This document shows, in pieces, positions 45,693-57,151 of a stretch of DNA of 64,000 bases. This DNA is from Tetranychus cinnabarinus. Taxonomy: Eukaryota > Arthropoda > Arachnida > Trombidiformes > Tetranychidae. Location: contig WHVY01000003.1 of NCBI GenBank assembly GCA_022266195.1, positions 992,001 through 1,056,000 on the forward strand, read 5' to 3'. The notes under the pieces are model-generated. The model had not been told where the DNA came from. It did no database searches and was given only the letters and a program-made list of their open reading frames with translations. The number at the start of each line of letters is the position of its first letter. Positions within the stretch are counted from its first letter, which is position 1. The position numbers and the translations under genes were made by a program.

Positions 45693-48600
45693 ATGTGGAG
45701 TTCAACTCATCTAATGTTTACATCTTCGAGTCACTTCCTTACAACCACCTACATCGTTCAAGGCACTTTTGTAGCTTTAATCACTATTATATTGTACAAA
45801 ATAATCAAATATCTTATATTTTTGAGCAAATTCAAAGGTCTACCTCAAGAGAAGACTAACTTTATCTTTGGTGATCTGCACCAGTTTGTAATGCGTTCAT
45901 CTTGGAAAACCTTTTCACCATTCATCTCAAAATCAGCAATAAAAAGTAAATCAAGTAAGTAGACTTTCGATACTAAATAAAGGTTAGTGCAAAAGTAATT
46001 GCAATGTTTACAAATTTTAGCTTCGAAATGAAAACATCAAGAGACGATCATAATTTAATTTCATTGTCTATTTTTCGAAGATTAGTTAGATTCGATTTCA
46101 ATCTTATTTCTAGCTTACACTATTTGATATTCACGAATCAGTTCACAAACATGGCAATTAACTGGTTAATAAAGAAATCTTAACTTTATTTGTCTCAAAA
46201 ATTGTAGCTCCACTCAGGGATACGACCGAATACTTCATTTCTCGTAGGAAACGAGCCAAAAGTGGCATTGGTGTTTTATGGCTTGGATGGTATCCAGTCG
46301 TCTGGTGTCTTGACCACAAAACTGCTCAGGCAAGTTAAAGCACTTATAAACATTGAAAATTGGAGCTATTAATATCATGATATCAATGATGATCAGTATT
46401 TGAGGTTACTTTTGTTGTTTACTTGTTGATCAACAAATCAGTCGTGTGTCAACTGATTCTGCATTTTGTATAAACGAGCGTCTTGCAAACATTATCAAAC
46501 CATTTATCAACCTACAGCACAGTCAAACTTGCAGGTAACCAAGTTTTAGGTTAATATCATCAGGCTATCTGAACCAGAGATCATAACAAGTTGAAATTAT
46601 TAAGATAATGACTGATTTAGAAAAAAATTTCTTAATTCAAATGATTCTAATTTTCTTTCTCCTTTCACCCTCAGGCTGATTGAATGAAGAGTTATGAGAA
46701 CGAGTTTACTAGCCAAAAACTTTTATATAATCTCTATCATGATTCAGATAAACAAGTCACAAATTTTCTGCCCATCATCCATCGTCTCACCATGAATTTC
46801 ATCAGTAATCAATCTAAATCCTTCCAGGATGGTTAATTTGTTATAACTTGATGCATTACAGTGGGTAGTATTTTGTGTTAAAAGGATTTGTTTGTTCGTT
46901 TACAAGTTGATTAAAAGTACAATTTCAATCTTTAAAGACTTTCTCACCTCTCAATCAACTTAATAATTTATTGATTCAACTGTATACTTACAAATTAGTA
47001 GCTTTAACCATCGAATCTGCGAAGTTGAAAATTATGATCAATTTGGTTCTTGTAAATCATTTAGATTGTATCAAAAGACATTTGTCTTTGTGGATAGTGT
47101 TGATTGCACTCAAAGTGTGAGAAGTGACCGTTAACAGAACCATTCATCATAAATATCATTCATTTCAACAGTTGCTTCCAGTAGAAACACATTTTACTTT
47201 TCATTAGCTATTAAATTGCACATCAAAACATGTTACCAAATTGAAATATTTAGCTATAAATTAGAGTTACCTAAAATATCCAAAACAACAATGAAAAAGT
47301 CCCAAGAAATCCTACTTGAGTGCAACCCAAACCCAAAAGGATACTTTACTTCAACGCTACACTAATACTCACTATTCATACGCATATTTAGTTAGTTTTG
47401 ACCAGTTCGACCAAATCTTTATAACTATTAAAAGGACAAGAATCACAGAGCCGAATAACAATAAATTTAAACTCTTTAAGTTGGGTATTTGACAAGGTTT
47501 GATCCTTTGAATCGTCTATTTTTGGGCTACAATGGTTTTAAATGACAAAACTGATTGAAAACAATAGCAAAAGCAGTTTAAAATGTTAAGTATTCACTGA
47601 ATGAAAGCTTTAATGGGCAAAGTAAACCATCTTAATTGCAAGTTTAAACTTGAATTATGCTTAATATGAATTGAGTTAATTTTTGAAAAGTAATGGTCTT
47701 TAGAAGGAAATTGCAGTTGAAGCAATTTAAGACTGAAAACAAATACGAAAATTTGATATCAAAGAAATCATATTAACTTTAATAGATTCACGATACAATC
47801 AGATATTAAGATATTAATATAATATTGAATGATCTTAAATTGCAACTTTGTTTGATTTCTTAAAAACTGTCACTTCAGTAGTTATCTTGATCAATCAAAT
47901 TTGCAATTTTAACATTTCAAAATTTAATCAAATTGATCAACGTTCATATTTGATGTTTAACCTCCAAAATGAATTCAATACAATTGCAATCCTCAAATTA
48001 TTGCTTTCAATTTTGTGCAGTTAATTAACAAGTTAATCATTTGTTGATAGCAATAAGTGTGCCAAATGCATCTGAAAAGATGCTGATCGTTGCTCGTGGC
48101 TCTTGTTATTCACTTGTTTCGTCAATTATCACACAGAATTTTTTGATTGTGTCGATGATTGAGCTGAGAAAGAAATTCATTCAATTATTTAGTTAATTGC
48201 CAGGCTTTATGCCGTTTTCACCTTCATTACGTTAAATTTATCGCTAGTAATTGAGCGATTTGTCAAATTGATTATTTGCTGCAAATAATAAACTCAAGGG
48301 TTAAGTAACTTACTCTGACAGGGTTAACAGATTTTATCATCTCAAATCTAATTAATGTTCTGTTCAAATTGGTGATTACTTTGCAGTTCCTGCATCATTA
48401 TTGAATCTTTCATTTACATTATCGTAAATTATCAATATGATCTCAGGCTTAATTTAAAATTGTTATCTAAATTAGTATTTTCAATGTCTTTTCCTTTCCA
48501 TTTTAATTGCTTTTATTCTAATTTATCTTTCGATTTTGCTTAAATATTCAATTTAAATCGTTATTAATTGTCCTTACAGCCTCAGTTTTGCTGTTACAAC

Positions 48601-51100
48601 ATTGTCACTTTCATTGTGATTCAGTACAAACTGAGAAGAAGCATGAAAATGCATAAAATTTCAGATTAATCGTTTTGGGTTGAGTTGCCAAAACTTAAAT
48701 TAACTTAACTATATCAAGTGCGATTGACATTTGCATAATAATTTAAATAGAATCTGAAAAACTTGGGCTTCAAGATGGTTCAACGAGTTAAGATCATTCA
48801 AGATCACATAAAGTTAAAAGTTACTAAAGTTAGCATTCTTTTCTTATGTTGACAGATTGATTTGTAAAGGTAAATGATGATTGAAACAGATATTGATGTG
48901 TTACAAGGATATTCGTTATTAAAGGAATAAGGTCAGATTTTCTCTGGTATTCAGTCATATTGTATTGTAGCCCATTGTAGAGTCTAATGATTGATCGATG
49001 CTTGTCGGTTGTAGATGCTATCATTTTCAAGACATCGATGCTCAAAGTTTTGAAGCCAATGGACAAAATCAAGAGAGCCATTGATGAATTGAAGGTAATG
49101 TTCGATGTGCACTAAAAGTTTCTATCTGAATAATGAATAATAAGTTACTAATCGTTTCTGTTATCATTTTACAATAGAGTACATTAGATGTGCTAAGTTT
49201 TGTTACTAATTGCTAGCCGATTGTTGATGAAATAGCGGTTTAAATGATCTACAGAATGCAATTGATGCTGTTCTTTGTCTACTCTCTAATATGCCAGAGA
49301 GATGCATCATTTTGAAGTCAAGCCTTACATGAACTGCTTGTTAAATCATGATATTCCGAAAAGTTTTATGCTCGATTTACTTTATGGTTGAAAGTGTTCG
49401 TGACTTTGCTATTTTAGCTTTTCCAATACACCAAACTACGGAAATATAATGCTTATTCCACTCTTTTGTTTGTATCCTTAAAATATGTTTTTATTTAAAC
49501 TTTTAGGTAATTTTATCCAGTCGCCATCACATTAATAAAGGACTTTTTTACAAAATTATTGCTCCTTTTATGAAAGATGGACTGATCACATCTAAAGGTG
49601 ACAAATGGCGAAATCGTAGACGTTTAATTGGTCCTGCTTTCAACACAACGATTATATCCCAATTCATTCCGTTGATGATCAACAATGCTTCAATGTTGGT
49701 TAAATCGTTCAGAGAAGCGAGCTCATCCTCCAAAAGACCAGTTAATATTGTTGATTACATTCACTTAACTTCAATGGACATAATTTGCAAAACAGCGATG
49801 GGAATATCACCCGAAGCTCAATCCAAACCAAGTTCATTAGTTGTTCAAGCTGTAACTTGGATGACAAAAGAGTTAGCTCATCGTATTTACAATCCATTTC
49901 TTTGGGTTGATTGGATATTCGTAAAGTCACCAATGGGTCAAAGTTTTAGAAGACATTTGCAAAATTTCGAGCACTTTACTCATTCAATTATTCATTCAAA
50001 GCTGAAGCTTTTGAGAGATAAATCAACAATAGAACTAAAAAAGGTCGATCAGAAGTATTCTTGCAATTATGATGCTAATAATAATGTTAATAATTTTGAT
50101 GAAAGTTGTTATTACACGAAAATGACCGGCGAAAGGAAAGCATTTCTCGATTTATTACTTGAAAAGCATCTTCAGCCTGCAGCAAATGATGGTAAACCAA
50201 TAATTGATCTTGAAGGTGTCCAAGAAGAGATTAATACTTTTCTGTTTGCTGGTTATGAGACAACTGGAACTGCAATTATGTGGATCATTTATTTATTAGG
50301 TAACTAAGCTAATGATTTCTAATAGAACAAGTAATTAGAACACAAACATGAAGAGTAAACGGATCATCGTCGAATTTTCGCTCATCAAAGAGTTCGAAGT
50401 TTCGCTCTTTCTGCTTTGGTTTTTTTGTTGTTGACTAAACAGAATTGATTTAATGTTTACTTGAGCGGAGCATTTCAATTCTCACACTAAAACTATTGAG
50501 ATGTTCTGCCAAATTGTTGTTTAATCATATTATTCATTTTATTTTCTAGGTCTGCACGCGGAGGTACAAGACAAGATTTATGCTGAGATAAATTCAATTC
50601 TAGACGATAATATAGACGATTTAAGTTACAATCAAATTCAAAAATTTAATTACTTGGATCAGTGTATTAAAGAAGGATTACGTTTGTTTCCGCCAGTACC
50701 GATGATCGCTCGCGAACTGGATCAAGAGGTTATCCTGGATGGATTCAAGATTCCCAAAGGAGCTTCAGTAGCAATAATGATTTACTCAATTCATCGAGAT
50801 CCAATAATCTATCCTGATCCAGATTCATTCAATCCTGGTCGATTTGATTCAGATCGCATATCTTCGATACCAGCTTATGCATACATCCCTTTCAGTGCTG
50901 GTCCAAGAGTTTGCATTGGTCAACGATTTGCTTTGATTGAAATGAAAATCATTTTAATTCAAATTATCAAAAATTTCCGTCTAATTTCATCGAAACCATT
51001 GAATCAAATTCCATATGAGTTTGAAGTTACAATTAGGCCGAAAGTGCCTCTCGATGTTAATTTCATTCCTCGAAACAGTAATTGTGATGATGTATTGTAA
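45693..51100 (+). CDS. Cytochrome P450, CYP4 clan, intact
   Basis: Four exons, 45693..45954, 46208..46329, 49507..50299 and 50550..51100, give 575 aa in phase. Intron 2 (46330..49506) is 3.2 kb and starts CAG|GCAAGT, a GC-AG donor. The ATG at 45693 opens a leader with a hydrophobic anchor (about residues 20-40). Exon 3 has the C-helix KWRNRRRLIGPAF and, after an Asn-rich insertion (YDANNNVNNFD), the I-helix FLFAGYETTGTA. Exon 4 has the ExxR EGLR, RELDQEVILDGFKIPKG, and the haem loop FSAGPRVCIGQRFALIE. The loop plus the EEI-x-FxFxGxET pattern indicate the CYP4 clan. Such microsomal enzymes oxidise fatty acids, hormones or foreign compounds, and the substrate cannot be deduced. It is the only undamaged CYP4-type gene among at least eight fragments in the window. 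Confidence 0.88.
45983..46012. mobile_element. Mariner-like terminal repeat remnant
   Basis: GGTTAGTGCAAAAGTAATTGC lies at the start of P450 intron 1 and resembles the ends of irritans-type mariner elements. The other end was not found, so this is a weak call. Confidence 0.3.
46330..49506 (+). other. Large second intron of the CYP4-clan gene
   Basis: 3.2 kb, far longer than most introns here. It is AT-rich with no transposon ends I could delimit. A stretch around 48950-49390 has locally protein-like frames on the + strand (for example DLQNAIDAVLCLLSNMPER), perhaps a decayed retroelement, but nothing firm. Confidence 0.5.
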
Positions 51101-51390
51101 GACCACCACTCAAATAGTTAACAGTTCAGAGTGCAATTCATTGATTGAACATTTTAACAACTGTAGAGAAACCAGAAAAACCCAAATTACCAAATGTTTT
51201 TTTCGAGTTTAAAGAACTATTTATTGCAATTTTTTTATTATTAAGTTTATATTGGTTATTAAATGTGATATTTATTATTTAATCTAATTGCTGGCCAAAG
51301 CTCATCGAGAAGACTTCTGGTTTGTAACATTTTATATAAGTCAAATACACTGCAAACACTTTTGGTTGTTGAGCAAATCAAAGATACTAA

Positions 51391-51565
51391 GTGGATGCTG
51401 CTATTTCGTATTCTTTCAGAGCTTTGCTTTTGAAAGATATTGCTTATATAAGATATGATGTATTCAAGATGAAATTAGGGAACATGAGAAAAAAATTTCA
51501 AGAAGCTTTAGGTTATATTGATGGTATTCTCGCTGAGAAAAAAAACAGAGCAAAGTTAAAGAAAG
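51391..51565 (+). pseudogene. Fused scrap: secreted-family 3' end and CYP392-like fragment
   Basis: TATTTCGTATTCTTTCAGAGC (51400-51425) matches the 3' region of secreted-family genes read on the other strand. It runs directly into sequence encoding MRKKFQEALGYIDGILAEKK, corresponding to YIDGYLAEMKRRE in the CYP2-clan gene. A recombination scar. Confidence 0.6.
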
Positions 51566-51897
51566 TTTCCCCATTGACATATGAAAGCAATGCTGGTTCA
51601 TTTGAGACAGTTTTATTAACTATTAGTCATTTGATCAGCGAAATGATTAAACATGTTTTTCTTTTTGAAATTTATTTTATTTTATCACAATATTGCATTT
51701 GTATCAGATTATACAGTTCAGTCCTCAATTTAAATCATTTCGAATCATGTTTAATATGCAATCGCACCAATATAATTATTTTGGTTATTGTTTAAACAAA
51801 TCAAAGGTACTAATAGGGAACGATTATGTTGCTGTTATTTTGTATTCTTTCAGAGCTTTGATTGGGACTGCTTCTGTTGTTTTTTGAACTTTTGTCG

Positions 51898-52137
51898 TTA
51901 TTTCAGTTTTGAGAGTAGTCCTAAAGCCATAAAAACCAGTGCACCCAGGTTATCGGACAGAGTTGATCTCGTGACGGGATTAGGTGGAATTTTCGCTGTT
52001 TCCTTGTTATGGCTGCTGTTACTTCTAGATAAAGATTCATAAAATTCATCGATAGACCGAGCATCTTCTCTGTAAGGGTGAGCTTGAACATAGCTGAAGA
52101 TGATGAATGATATACACAATAAATAGATGAACTTCAT
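51898..52137 (-). CDS. Small secreted protein, short (copy F)
   Basis: 79 aa, the shortest member. Signal peptide MKFIYLLCISFIIFSYVQA, then HPYREDARSIDEFYESLSRS. The TPKPSIFKR core is missing, and the protein passes straight to the C-terminal part TRSTLSDNLGALVFMALGLL, which matches the DHLGALGF region of copies H and L. It probably arose by an internal deletion that kept the frame. The 3'UTR (51590-51897) is of the usual family type. It may be functional or on its way to loss. Confidence 0.7.
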   Translation of the reverse strand: MKFIYLLCISFIIFSYVQAHPYREDARSIDEFYESLSRSNSSHNKETAKIPPNPVTRSTLSDNLGALVFMALGLLSKLK

Positions 52138-52254
52138 TTTCACAAAAGTAGGGATTGAAAGGAGGATGATAGATTGAAGAAGAATTGAAAAGACTAGAGT
52201 TGAATGGATAGTGAATGTACTGTTTAAGTAAAGTGTTAAAGTTAAAAGATGAAA

Positions 52255-52490
52255 GTTGAGAATGGTTTTCATTGAAATATTCATTCCTTTATATACCATA
52301 TTTTGTCTGACTTAAACGGCTTAAAACAAAACCTTGAGATGAACCAGTATTATATTTGATCTGAAACAATATCGTTTGACAATGTTTAAGGTGTTCGCGG
52401 AATCTATTTTAAACGTTTTATCTTTGGACATGACCATAAGGATGAAGTTAGATGCAAAGAATGTTCATGAAAATCTATGTTAAACAGGTT
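52255..52490 (-). promoter_or_regulatory. Secreted-family promoter for copy F, TATA at 52287
   Basis: Same block in reverse. The TATA box reads CTTTATATA on the + strand (52287..52295). Its far end abuts a P450 3' fragment at 52502. Confidence 0.75.
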
Positions 52491-52501
52491 TTAGGCTACT
52501 G

Positions 52502-52700
52502 ATGTTGACAATTAGGTCGAAAGTGCCTCTCGATGTTAATTTCATTCCTCGAAACAGCATTTGTGATGATGCAGTATTGTAATAAGACCATCACTTCAAT
52601 AGTTAACTAAATTTACTGCAATTTATTGATTAAACATTTTAAAAACAGTAGAAAGCCAGAAAAACCCAAATTACCAAATTTTTTTGGGTCAAAGGTTTAT
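52502..52700 (+). pseudogene. CYP4-clan P450 3' end fragment
   Basis: It encodes LTIRSKVPLDVNFIPRNS-like sequence up to the stop and continues into the P450 3'UTR. The rest of the gene is absent. Confidence 0.75.
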
Positions 52701-52727
52701 GAATTGTCTAGGCTATTACAAAAAAGA

Positions 52728-52925
52728 CATAATCAGCACATTTATGCACAAATTGACACAAACGGGTGAAAATCGAGTAGAAATATATTTCTGTTGCATT
52801 TAAACACTGTTAGCTTATGAGGGCTAAAAACTGAGTCCATTTGTTCGATTTAAAGATTTCCCTGATGGGAAGTTTTCAAGAAAATCGAGGTCAATGTTAT
52901 AACTTCGATCCACTATGGTACAACT
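52728..52925. mobile_element. Truncated copy of the 604-bp MITE
   Basis: It matches 40790..41000 (ATTTATGCACAAATTGACAC, then AAAATCGAGTAGAAAT). The ends are missing. Confidence 0.65.
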
Positions 52926-52957
52926 GCAACTGTACAAGATTAACGTATTTTTCGGAA

Positions 52958-53127
52958 AACGTTTAAAACACGCTCTACCACGAACACCTTAAGCATTGTC
53001 AAACGATATTGTTTCAGATCAATTAACAATCCTGGTTCATCCAAAGCTTTTGTTTTAAGCCGTTTAAGTCAGACAAAATATGGTATATAAAGGAATGAAT
53101 ATTTCAATGAAAACCATTCTCAACTGA
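52958..53127 (+). promoter_or_regulatory. Secreted-family promoter for copy G, TATA at 53084
   Basis: A shortened block whose upstream edge is replaced by the MITE fragment. TATATAAAG at 53084..53092, 156 bp before the ATG. Confidence 0.72.
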
Positions 53128-53239
53128 AACTCGAGACTCAAACACTGTTTGTATATGCACTAGCTATTCAACTCTAGTCATTTCATTTCTGCTTGAATCT
53201 AAATTTATTATCTTCTTTTCAATCTTTACTGCTGTGAAA

Positions 53240-53578
53240 ATGAAGTTTATTCATTTATTGTGTATATCATTTATCAACTATGTCCAAGGCATCCCTTTCG
53301 AAGTCAATCCTCTTTCTTCCGGTGAATTTTATGAATCTTCATTACAAAGTGATAACATTGTCTCCAAAGGCAAATCAGAAATACTTCCACCTCGCCGACC
53401 AAAAGTGAAAGCAACTCCAAAACGTTCCATTTTCAAAAGAGTAAAAGGAATGGTAGAGGCCGTTGGCGTGAACCTCTACATGGGCATTGTCCATGCACAC
53501 CCGATTCCAGAGCAAGAAAGAGAATCATTACTGAAAAAAAACAAGGATCCCAGAAGTAGTCTTAACCAAAATAATTAA
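53240..53578 (+). CDS. Small secreted protein (copy G)
   Basis: 112 aa. The signal peptide is shortened by an in-frame loss of IFS (MKFIHLLCISFINYVQG), then IPFEVNPLSSGEFYESSLQS. The Pro-rich core is reduced to ILPPRRPKVKATPKRSIFKR, and the tail has VNLYMGIVHAHPIPEQERES, which resembles the VAMNLFMGSYAILHNLAERQ part of the second module of copy J. It looks like a recombinant between LPFK and J-like sequences. Confidence 0.75.
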   Translation: MKFIHLLCISFINYVQGIPFEVNPLSSGEFYESSLQSDNIVSKGKSEILPPRRPKVKATPKRSIFKRVKGMVEAVGVNLYMGIVHAHPIPEQERESLLKKNKDPRSSLNQNN

Positions 53579-53934
53579 ATTTGTGCGATTCCATATAAAA
53601 CTAGATTTGAAATTATTTCAATGCATGACTACACTATGTATATTCAGATATGTAACTCCAATATTGTGATAAAATAAAATAAATTTCAAAAAGCATAAAA
53701 TGTTTCATTATTTAGCTGATCAAATGAAAAATGAAATTGTCTAAATTTAGTATTTCGTTATTTCGGACTTTTCACGGTTTCAATTATATGACCAACTCAA
53801 CATTAATGTTATGAGCTATCAATACAATGTTTCATCCTAATACATTCAAAATACCATCTGTGCAATTATGCTTAAAAAAGGTCAATATTATTTTACGAAT
53901 GGTAAATCGCAATGAAAATGTTTTTATTCAAACT

Positions 53935-54180
53935 TTTAGGTAATTTTATCCAGTCGTCATCACATTAATAAAGGACTTTTATTACAAAATTATTGCTCCT
54001 TTTATGAAAGATGGACTGATCACATCTAAAGGTGACAAATGGCGAAATCGTAGACGTTTACTTGGTCCTGCTTTCAACTTAACGATTATATCCCAATTTA
54101 TTCCATTGATGATCAACAATGCTTCAATGTTGGTTGAATCGTGCAGAGAAGCTGGTTCATCCTCATTCTCCAATAGCAAT
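53935..54180 (+). pseudogene. CYP4-clan P450 exon 3 5' fragment
   Basis: It starts at the same TTTTAG acceptor as the intact gene's exon 3. One extra base in the run after AAAGGACTTTTATTAC shifts the frame, then KDGLITSKGDKWRNRRRLLG follows and breaks off after VESCREAGSSS. Confidence 0.82.
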
Positions 54181-54284
54181 AGCAATTTCCAAATTCCTTT
54201 TCTTTCATTATTCAACGAGTTGTTATTCATTCGAATTGTTATTGTTATTAAGTGTGTTATTCATTATTGAATATAATTATTGAT

Positions 54285-54335
54285 AGTTATCTCGCTGAAA
54301 AGCAATACAAAATCAACGGTAATTTCACCATTGAT
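54285..54335 (+). pseudogene. CYP392-like micro-fragment
   Basis: It encodes YLAEKQYKINGNFTIDLL, corresponding to the YLAEMKRREKQTKLDNNFSI region of the CYP2-clan gene. Confidence 0.5.
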
Positions 54336-54566
54336 CTATTGAATACAAACTTTTAATTTATTTTGGATAATTTCATTTTCATTTGATCAGCGAAATAATG
54401 AAACATGTTTTGCTTTTTGAAATTTATTTTATTTTATCACAATATTGCATTTGATGTATCGGAATATACATATTAGAGTAATTCATTGGAGTCATTTCAA
54501 ATCATTTTCAATATACAATCGCGCAAATTTAATTATTAAGGTTAATGTTTGAATAAATCAAAGGTA

Positions 54567-54974
54567 CTAATTGGGAACGATGATGTTGCTGTTATTTTGT
54601 ATTTTTTTGAGCTTTGATTGGGACTGTTTCTGTTGTTTTTTTAACTTTTGTCGCTCTTCCAGAGTTTTGAGTACTTTTAAAGTGCTAAAGCCCAGTGCAC
54701 CCAGGTGATCGAACACAGAATTTATAGTTGAATCTCTCACGTTCTTTACCCTTTTAAAAAATGAAGGTTTTGGAGTTACTTCCTCTTTCATCACTGCATA
54801 AACTGCTGGTGGACGAGGTGACAGAGTCTCTGATTTCCTCTTGTAGATAATGTAATCACTTTGTAACGAAGATTCATAAAATTCATCGGAAGAAAGCGAA
54901 TCGGCTTTGAAAGGGAGAGCTTGGACATAGCTGAAGATGATCAATGGTATACACAATAAATATATGAACTTCAT
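54567..54974 (-). CDS. Small secreted protein, LPFK subgroup (copy H)
   Basis: 135 aa. Signal peptide MKFIYLLCIPLIIFSYVQA, LPFKADSLSSDEFYESSLQS, then KRKSETLSPRPPAVYAVMKE, TPKPSFFKRVKNVRDSTINS, and the C-terminal FDHLGALGFSTLKVLKTLEE. It ends with a Lys/Gln tract (KLKKQQKQSQSKLKK) and NSNIIVPN. Closest to copy L, which lies on the other strand 8 kb away. The promoter is on its right. Confidence 0.85.
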   Translation of the reverse strand: MKFIYLLCIPLIIFSYVQALPFKADSLSSDEFYESSLQSDYIIYKRKSETLSPRPPAVYAVMKEEVTPKPSFFKRVKNVRDSTINSVFDHLGALGFSTLKVLKTLEERQKLKKQQKQSQSKLKKIQNNSNIIVPN

Positions 54975-55034
54975 TTTCACAAATTCAAGGATTGAAAGAA
55001 AGTAAACAAAACAGTGTTTGAGTTTAAAGATGAA

Positions 55035-55270
55035 AGTTGAGAATGGTTTTCATTGAAGTATTCATCTCTTTATATACCATATTTGTCTGACTTAAACGGC
55101 TTAAAACAAAGGCTTTGGATGAACCAGGATTGTTAATTGATCTGAAACAATATCATTTAAAAAATGCTTAAGGTGTTCGCGGAATCTTGTTTTAAATGCT
55201 TTATCTTTGGATGACCATAAGGATGAAGTTAGATGCAAAGAATGATCCATGAAAATCTATGTTAAACAGT
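55035..55270 (-). promoter_or_regulatory. Secreted-family promoter for copy H, TATA at 55068
   Basis: CTTTATATA (+ strand) at 55068..55076. The upstream end again abuts a P450 3' scrap (55258..55340), as it does for copies F and K. Confidence 0.75.
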
Positions 55271-55340
55271 TTTAAGACTACTGATGTTGACAATTAGGTC
55301 GAATGTGCTCTCGATGTTAATTTCATTCCTCGAAATGGGT
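55258..55340 (+). pseudogene. CYP4-clan P450 3' scrap
   Basis: TGACAATTAGGTCGAATGTG... corresponds to TIRPKVPLDVNFIPRN in the intact gene, with one base lost. Confidence 0.65.
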
Positions 55341-55384
55341 CCTGTGCCGTTCGCCAAACTAATCTTTTAAAGTTCAAAGTTAGA

Positions 55385-56640
55385 GCTCAAAAGAAGATTA
55401 AAGGGCAATGATGAAAAGTTTTAGAGGAAATCGAGGTCAAGTTGAAACTTCGATTCGATTATGCACAATTTTTTTCATATTTTTTCATCTATTAAGGTAT
55501 GACGAGTAATGTTTTGGACTAATTTTTCAAAATTCAATTGCGACAGTTAAACTAGACTTACAGGCATTATTTAAACATTAAAATGAAGGTACACTTCTCA
55601 AGAACATGTTGCGTAAAAATAAACCAATTCTGATGAAAAATTATTGCGTTATGGTCTTAAATGGACAAAGGCGTCAAAATTTGATTTTGCCTTTCGTAAA
55701 AAACCATATATTTTCAACTTCATACCAGGGTTCTGAAGAATCGAAAAATGGCAAAATTTGGCCTCAAAATCGTTAAAAAAGATGTAATCGACTAATATAA
55801 CTCAAGATAGATCGATTGAAAGGCTCAGGTCACCATCGGAACGGAGATTTTAAGAAGAGTTGATAAAAACAAGATTTTTCGCGGATTGAAAAAGGACTTA
55901 GATTTCGAATATTTCAAGAGATTATTCTCAAATAAAAGACCAGAACTTCATCAACACAAGAGAAGTGACTTCTGCTCTTTTCATTTGGGAATAATCTCTT
56001 GAGATATTCGAAATCTAAGTCCTTTTTTCCAAAAGTCCTTTTTCAATCCGCGAAAAATCTCGTTTTTTATCAAATGTCAGTGAAATTTAGCCTCAATGTT
56101 GACCTGAACCTTTCAATTCATCTATGTTGAGTTATATTAGGTGAATTAATTACCTACAAACAACTTTGAGGCCAAATTTTGCCATTTTTCGATTCTTCAG
56201 AACCCTGGTATGAAGTTGAAAATATATGGTTTTTGACGAAAGGTAAAATCAGATTTTGACGCACTTGTCCATTTAAGGTCATAACTTGACAATTTCTGAT
56301 CGAAATTGATTAATTTTTTCGCAATACGTTGTTGAAAAGGGCAGTTTTGTTTTAATGTTTAAATAGTGCATGTAAGTCTAGTCTAACTGTCGCAATTGAA
56401 TTTTGAAAAATTAGTCCAAAACATTACTCGTCATACACCTTATAAATCATTTTTTGGTGTAACTTTTGATGGTCAACCAGAAAATGTACTTATTTTGAGA
56501 AACAGAACTTTTCTTTTTCTGTAAAATTCTGTTCATCTAATCTAAATTCAATTAGAACTTAAATCTTTTTCTGTAGATTAGTTCGATTTTGAATTGACCC
56601 AATCGCTTTTCTGTAATTGTAAGAGCTAGCAAAAGTAACA
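55385..56640. mobile_element. Degraded 604-bp-MITE relative, split by a foldback element
   Basis: The left part (55385-55492) matches 40930-41000 (GTTTTAGAGGAAATCGAGG, TTGAAACTTCGATT) and the right part (56443-56640) matches 41030-41150 (TGGTGTAACTTTTGATGG, ACTTATTTTGAGAAA). Together they are one old copy opened by the insertion at 55495..56440. Outer ends are not defined. Confidence 0.65.
55495..56440. mobile_element. Foldback element, 946 bp, arms about 450 bp
   Basis: It is almost entirely palindromic. The left arm (55495..~55940) starting AGGTATGACGAGTAATG and the right arm (~55980..56440) ending CATTACTCGTCATACACCT are near-complementary over their whole length, with a spacer of about 40 bp. 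A TA is present on both sides (55493..55494, 56441..56442), suggesting a Tc1/mariner-type insertion. No coding frame. A transcript across it would fold into a long hairpin. Confidence 0.85.
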
Positions 56641-56834
56641 AAAGCGAATCAAAGTTTTATCTTTGACTTCGATTCCCTCGGAACTTTTCATACAAGAAAT
56701 CATTAAACCAAACAGAGGGACTAATTTTTTATGTCCTAAGAGTACAAATTTGAAAAAAAATTTTTATAACCTTAAACATTTTAAATTTGGGTTTTTATGG
56801 ATTTTCTAAAACTTTACTATTGACTGAAAAGCTG

Positions 56835-57055
56835 AACAATCCATTTTCATGTGTAATTTTAGTCTTTCGGTAATGTTTCAAGATATAAAGCGTTTAAAAC
56901 AAGATTCCGTGAACACCTTTAACATTGTCAAACGATATTGTTTCAGATCAATTAACAATCCTGGTTCATCCAAAGCTTTTGTTTTAAGCCGTTTAAGTCG
57001 GACAAAATATGGTATATAAAGAGATGAATATTTCAATGAAAACCATTCTCAACTG
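56835..57055 (+). promoter_or_regulatory. Secreted-family promoter for copy I, TATA at 57013
   Basis: LPFK-type block. TATATAAAG at 57013..57021. The leader after it (TTCTCAACTGAAACTCGAGAC) is shared with copy G. Confidence 0.75.
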
Positions 57056-57151
57056 AAACTCGAGACTCAAACACTGTTTGTATATTTACTAGCATTTCAA
57101 CTATAGTCTCTTCAATCTATTATCTTCATTTCAATCCTTAAATTTGTGAAA

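Noticed and set aside
48950..49390. Possible extra P450 exons or another gene within the large intron
   Set aside because: The short protein-like frames have stops and no P450 motif, and exon 2 joins exon 3 perfectly in phase without them.
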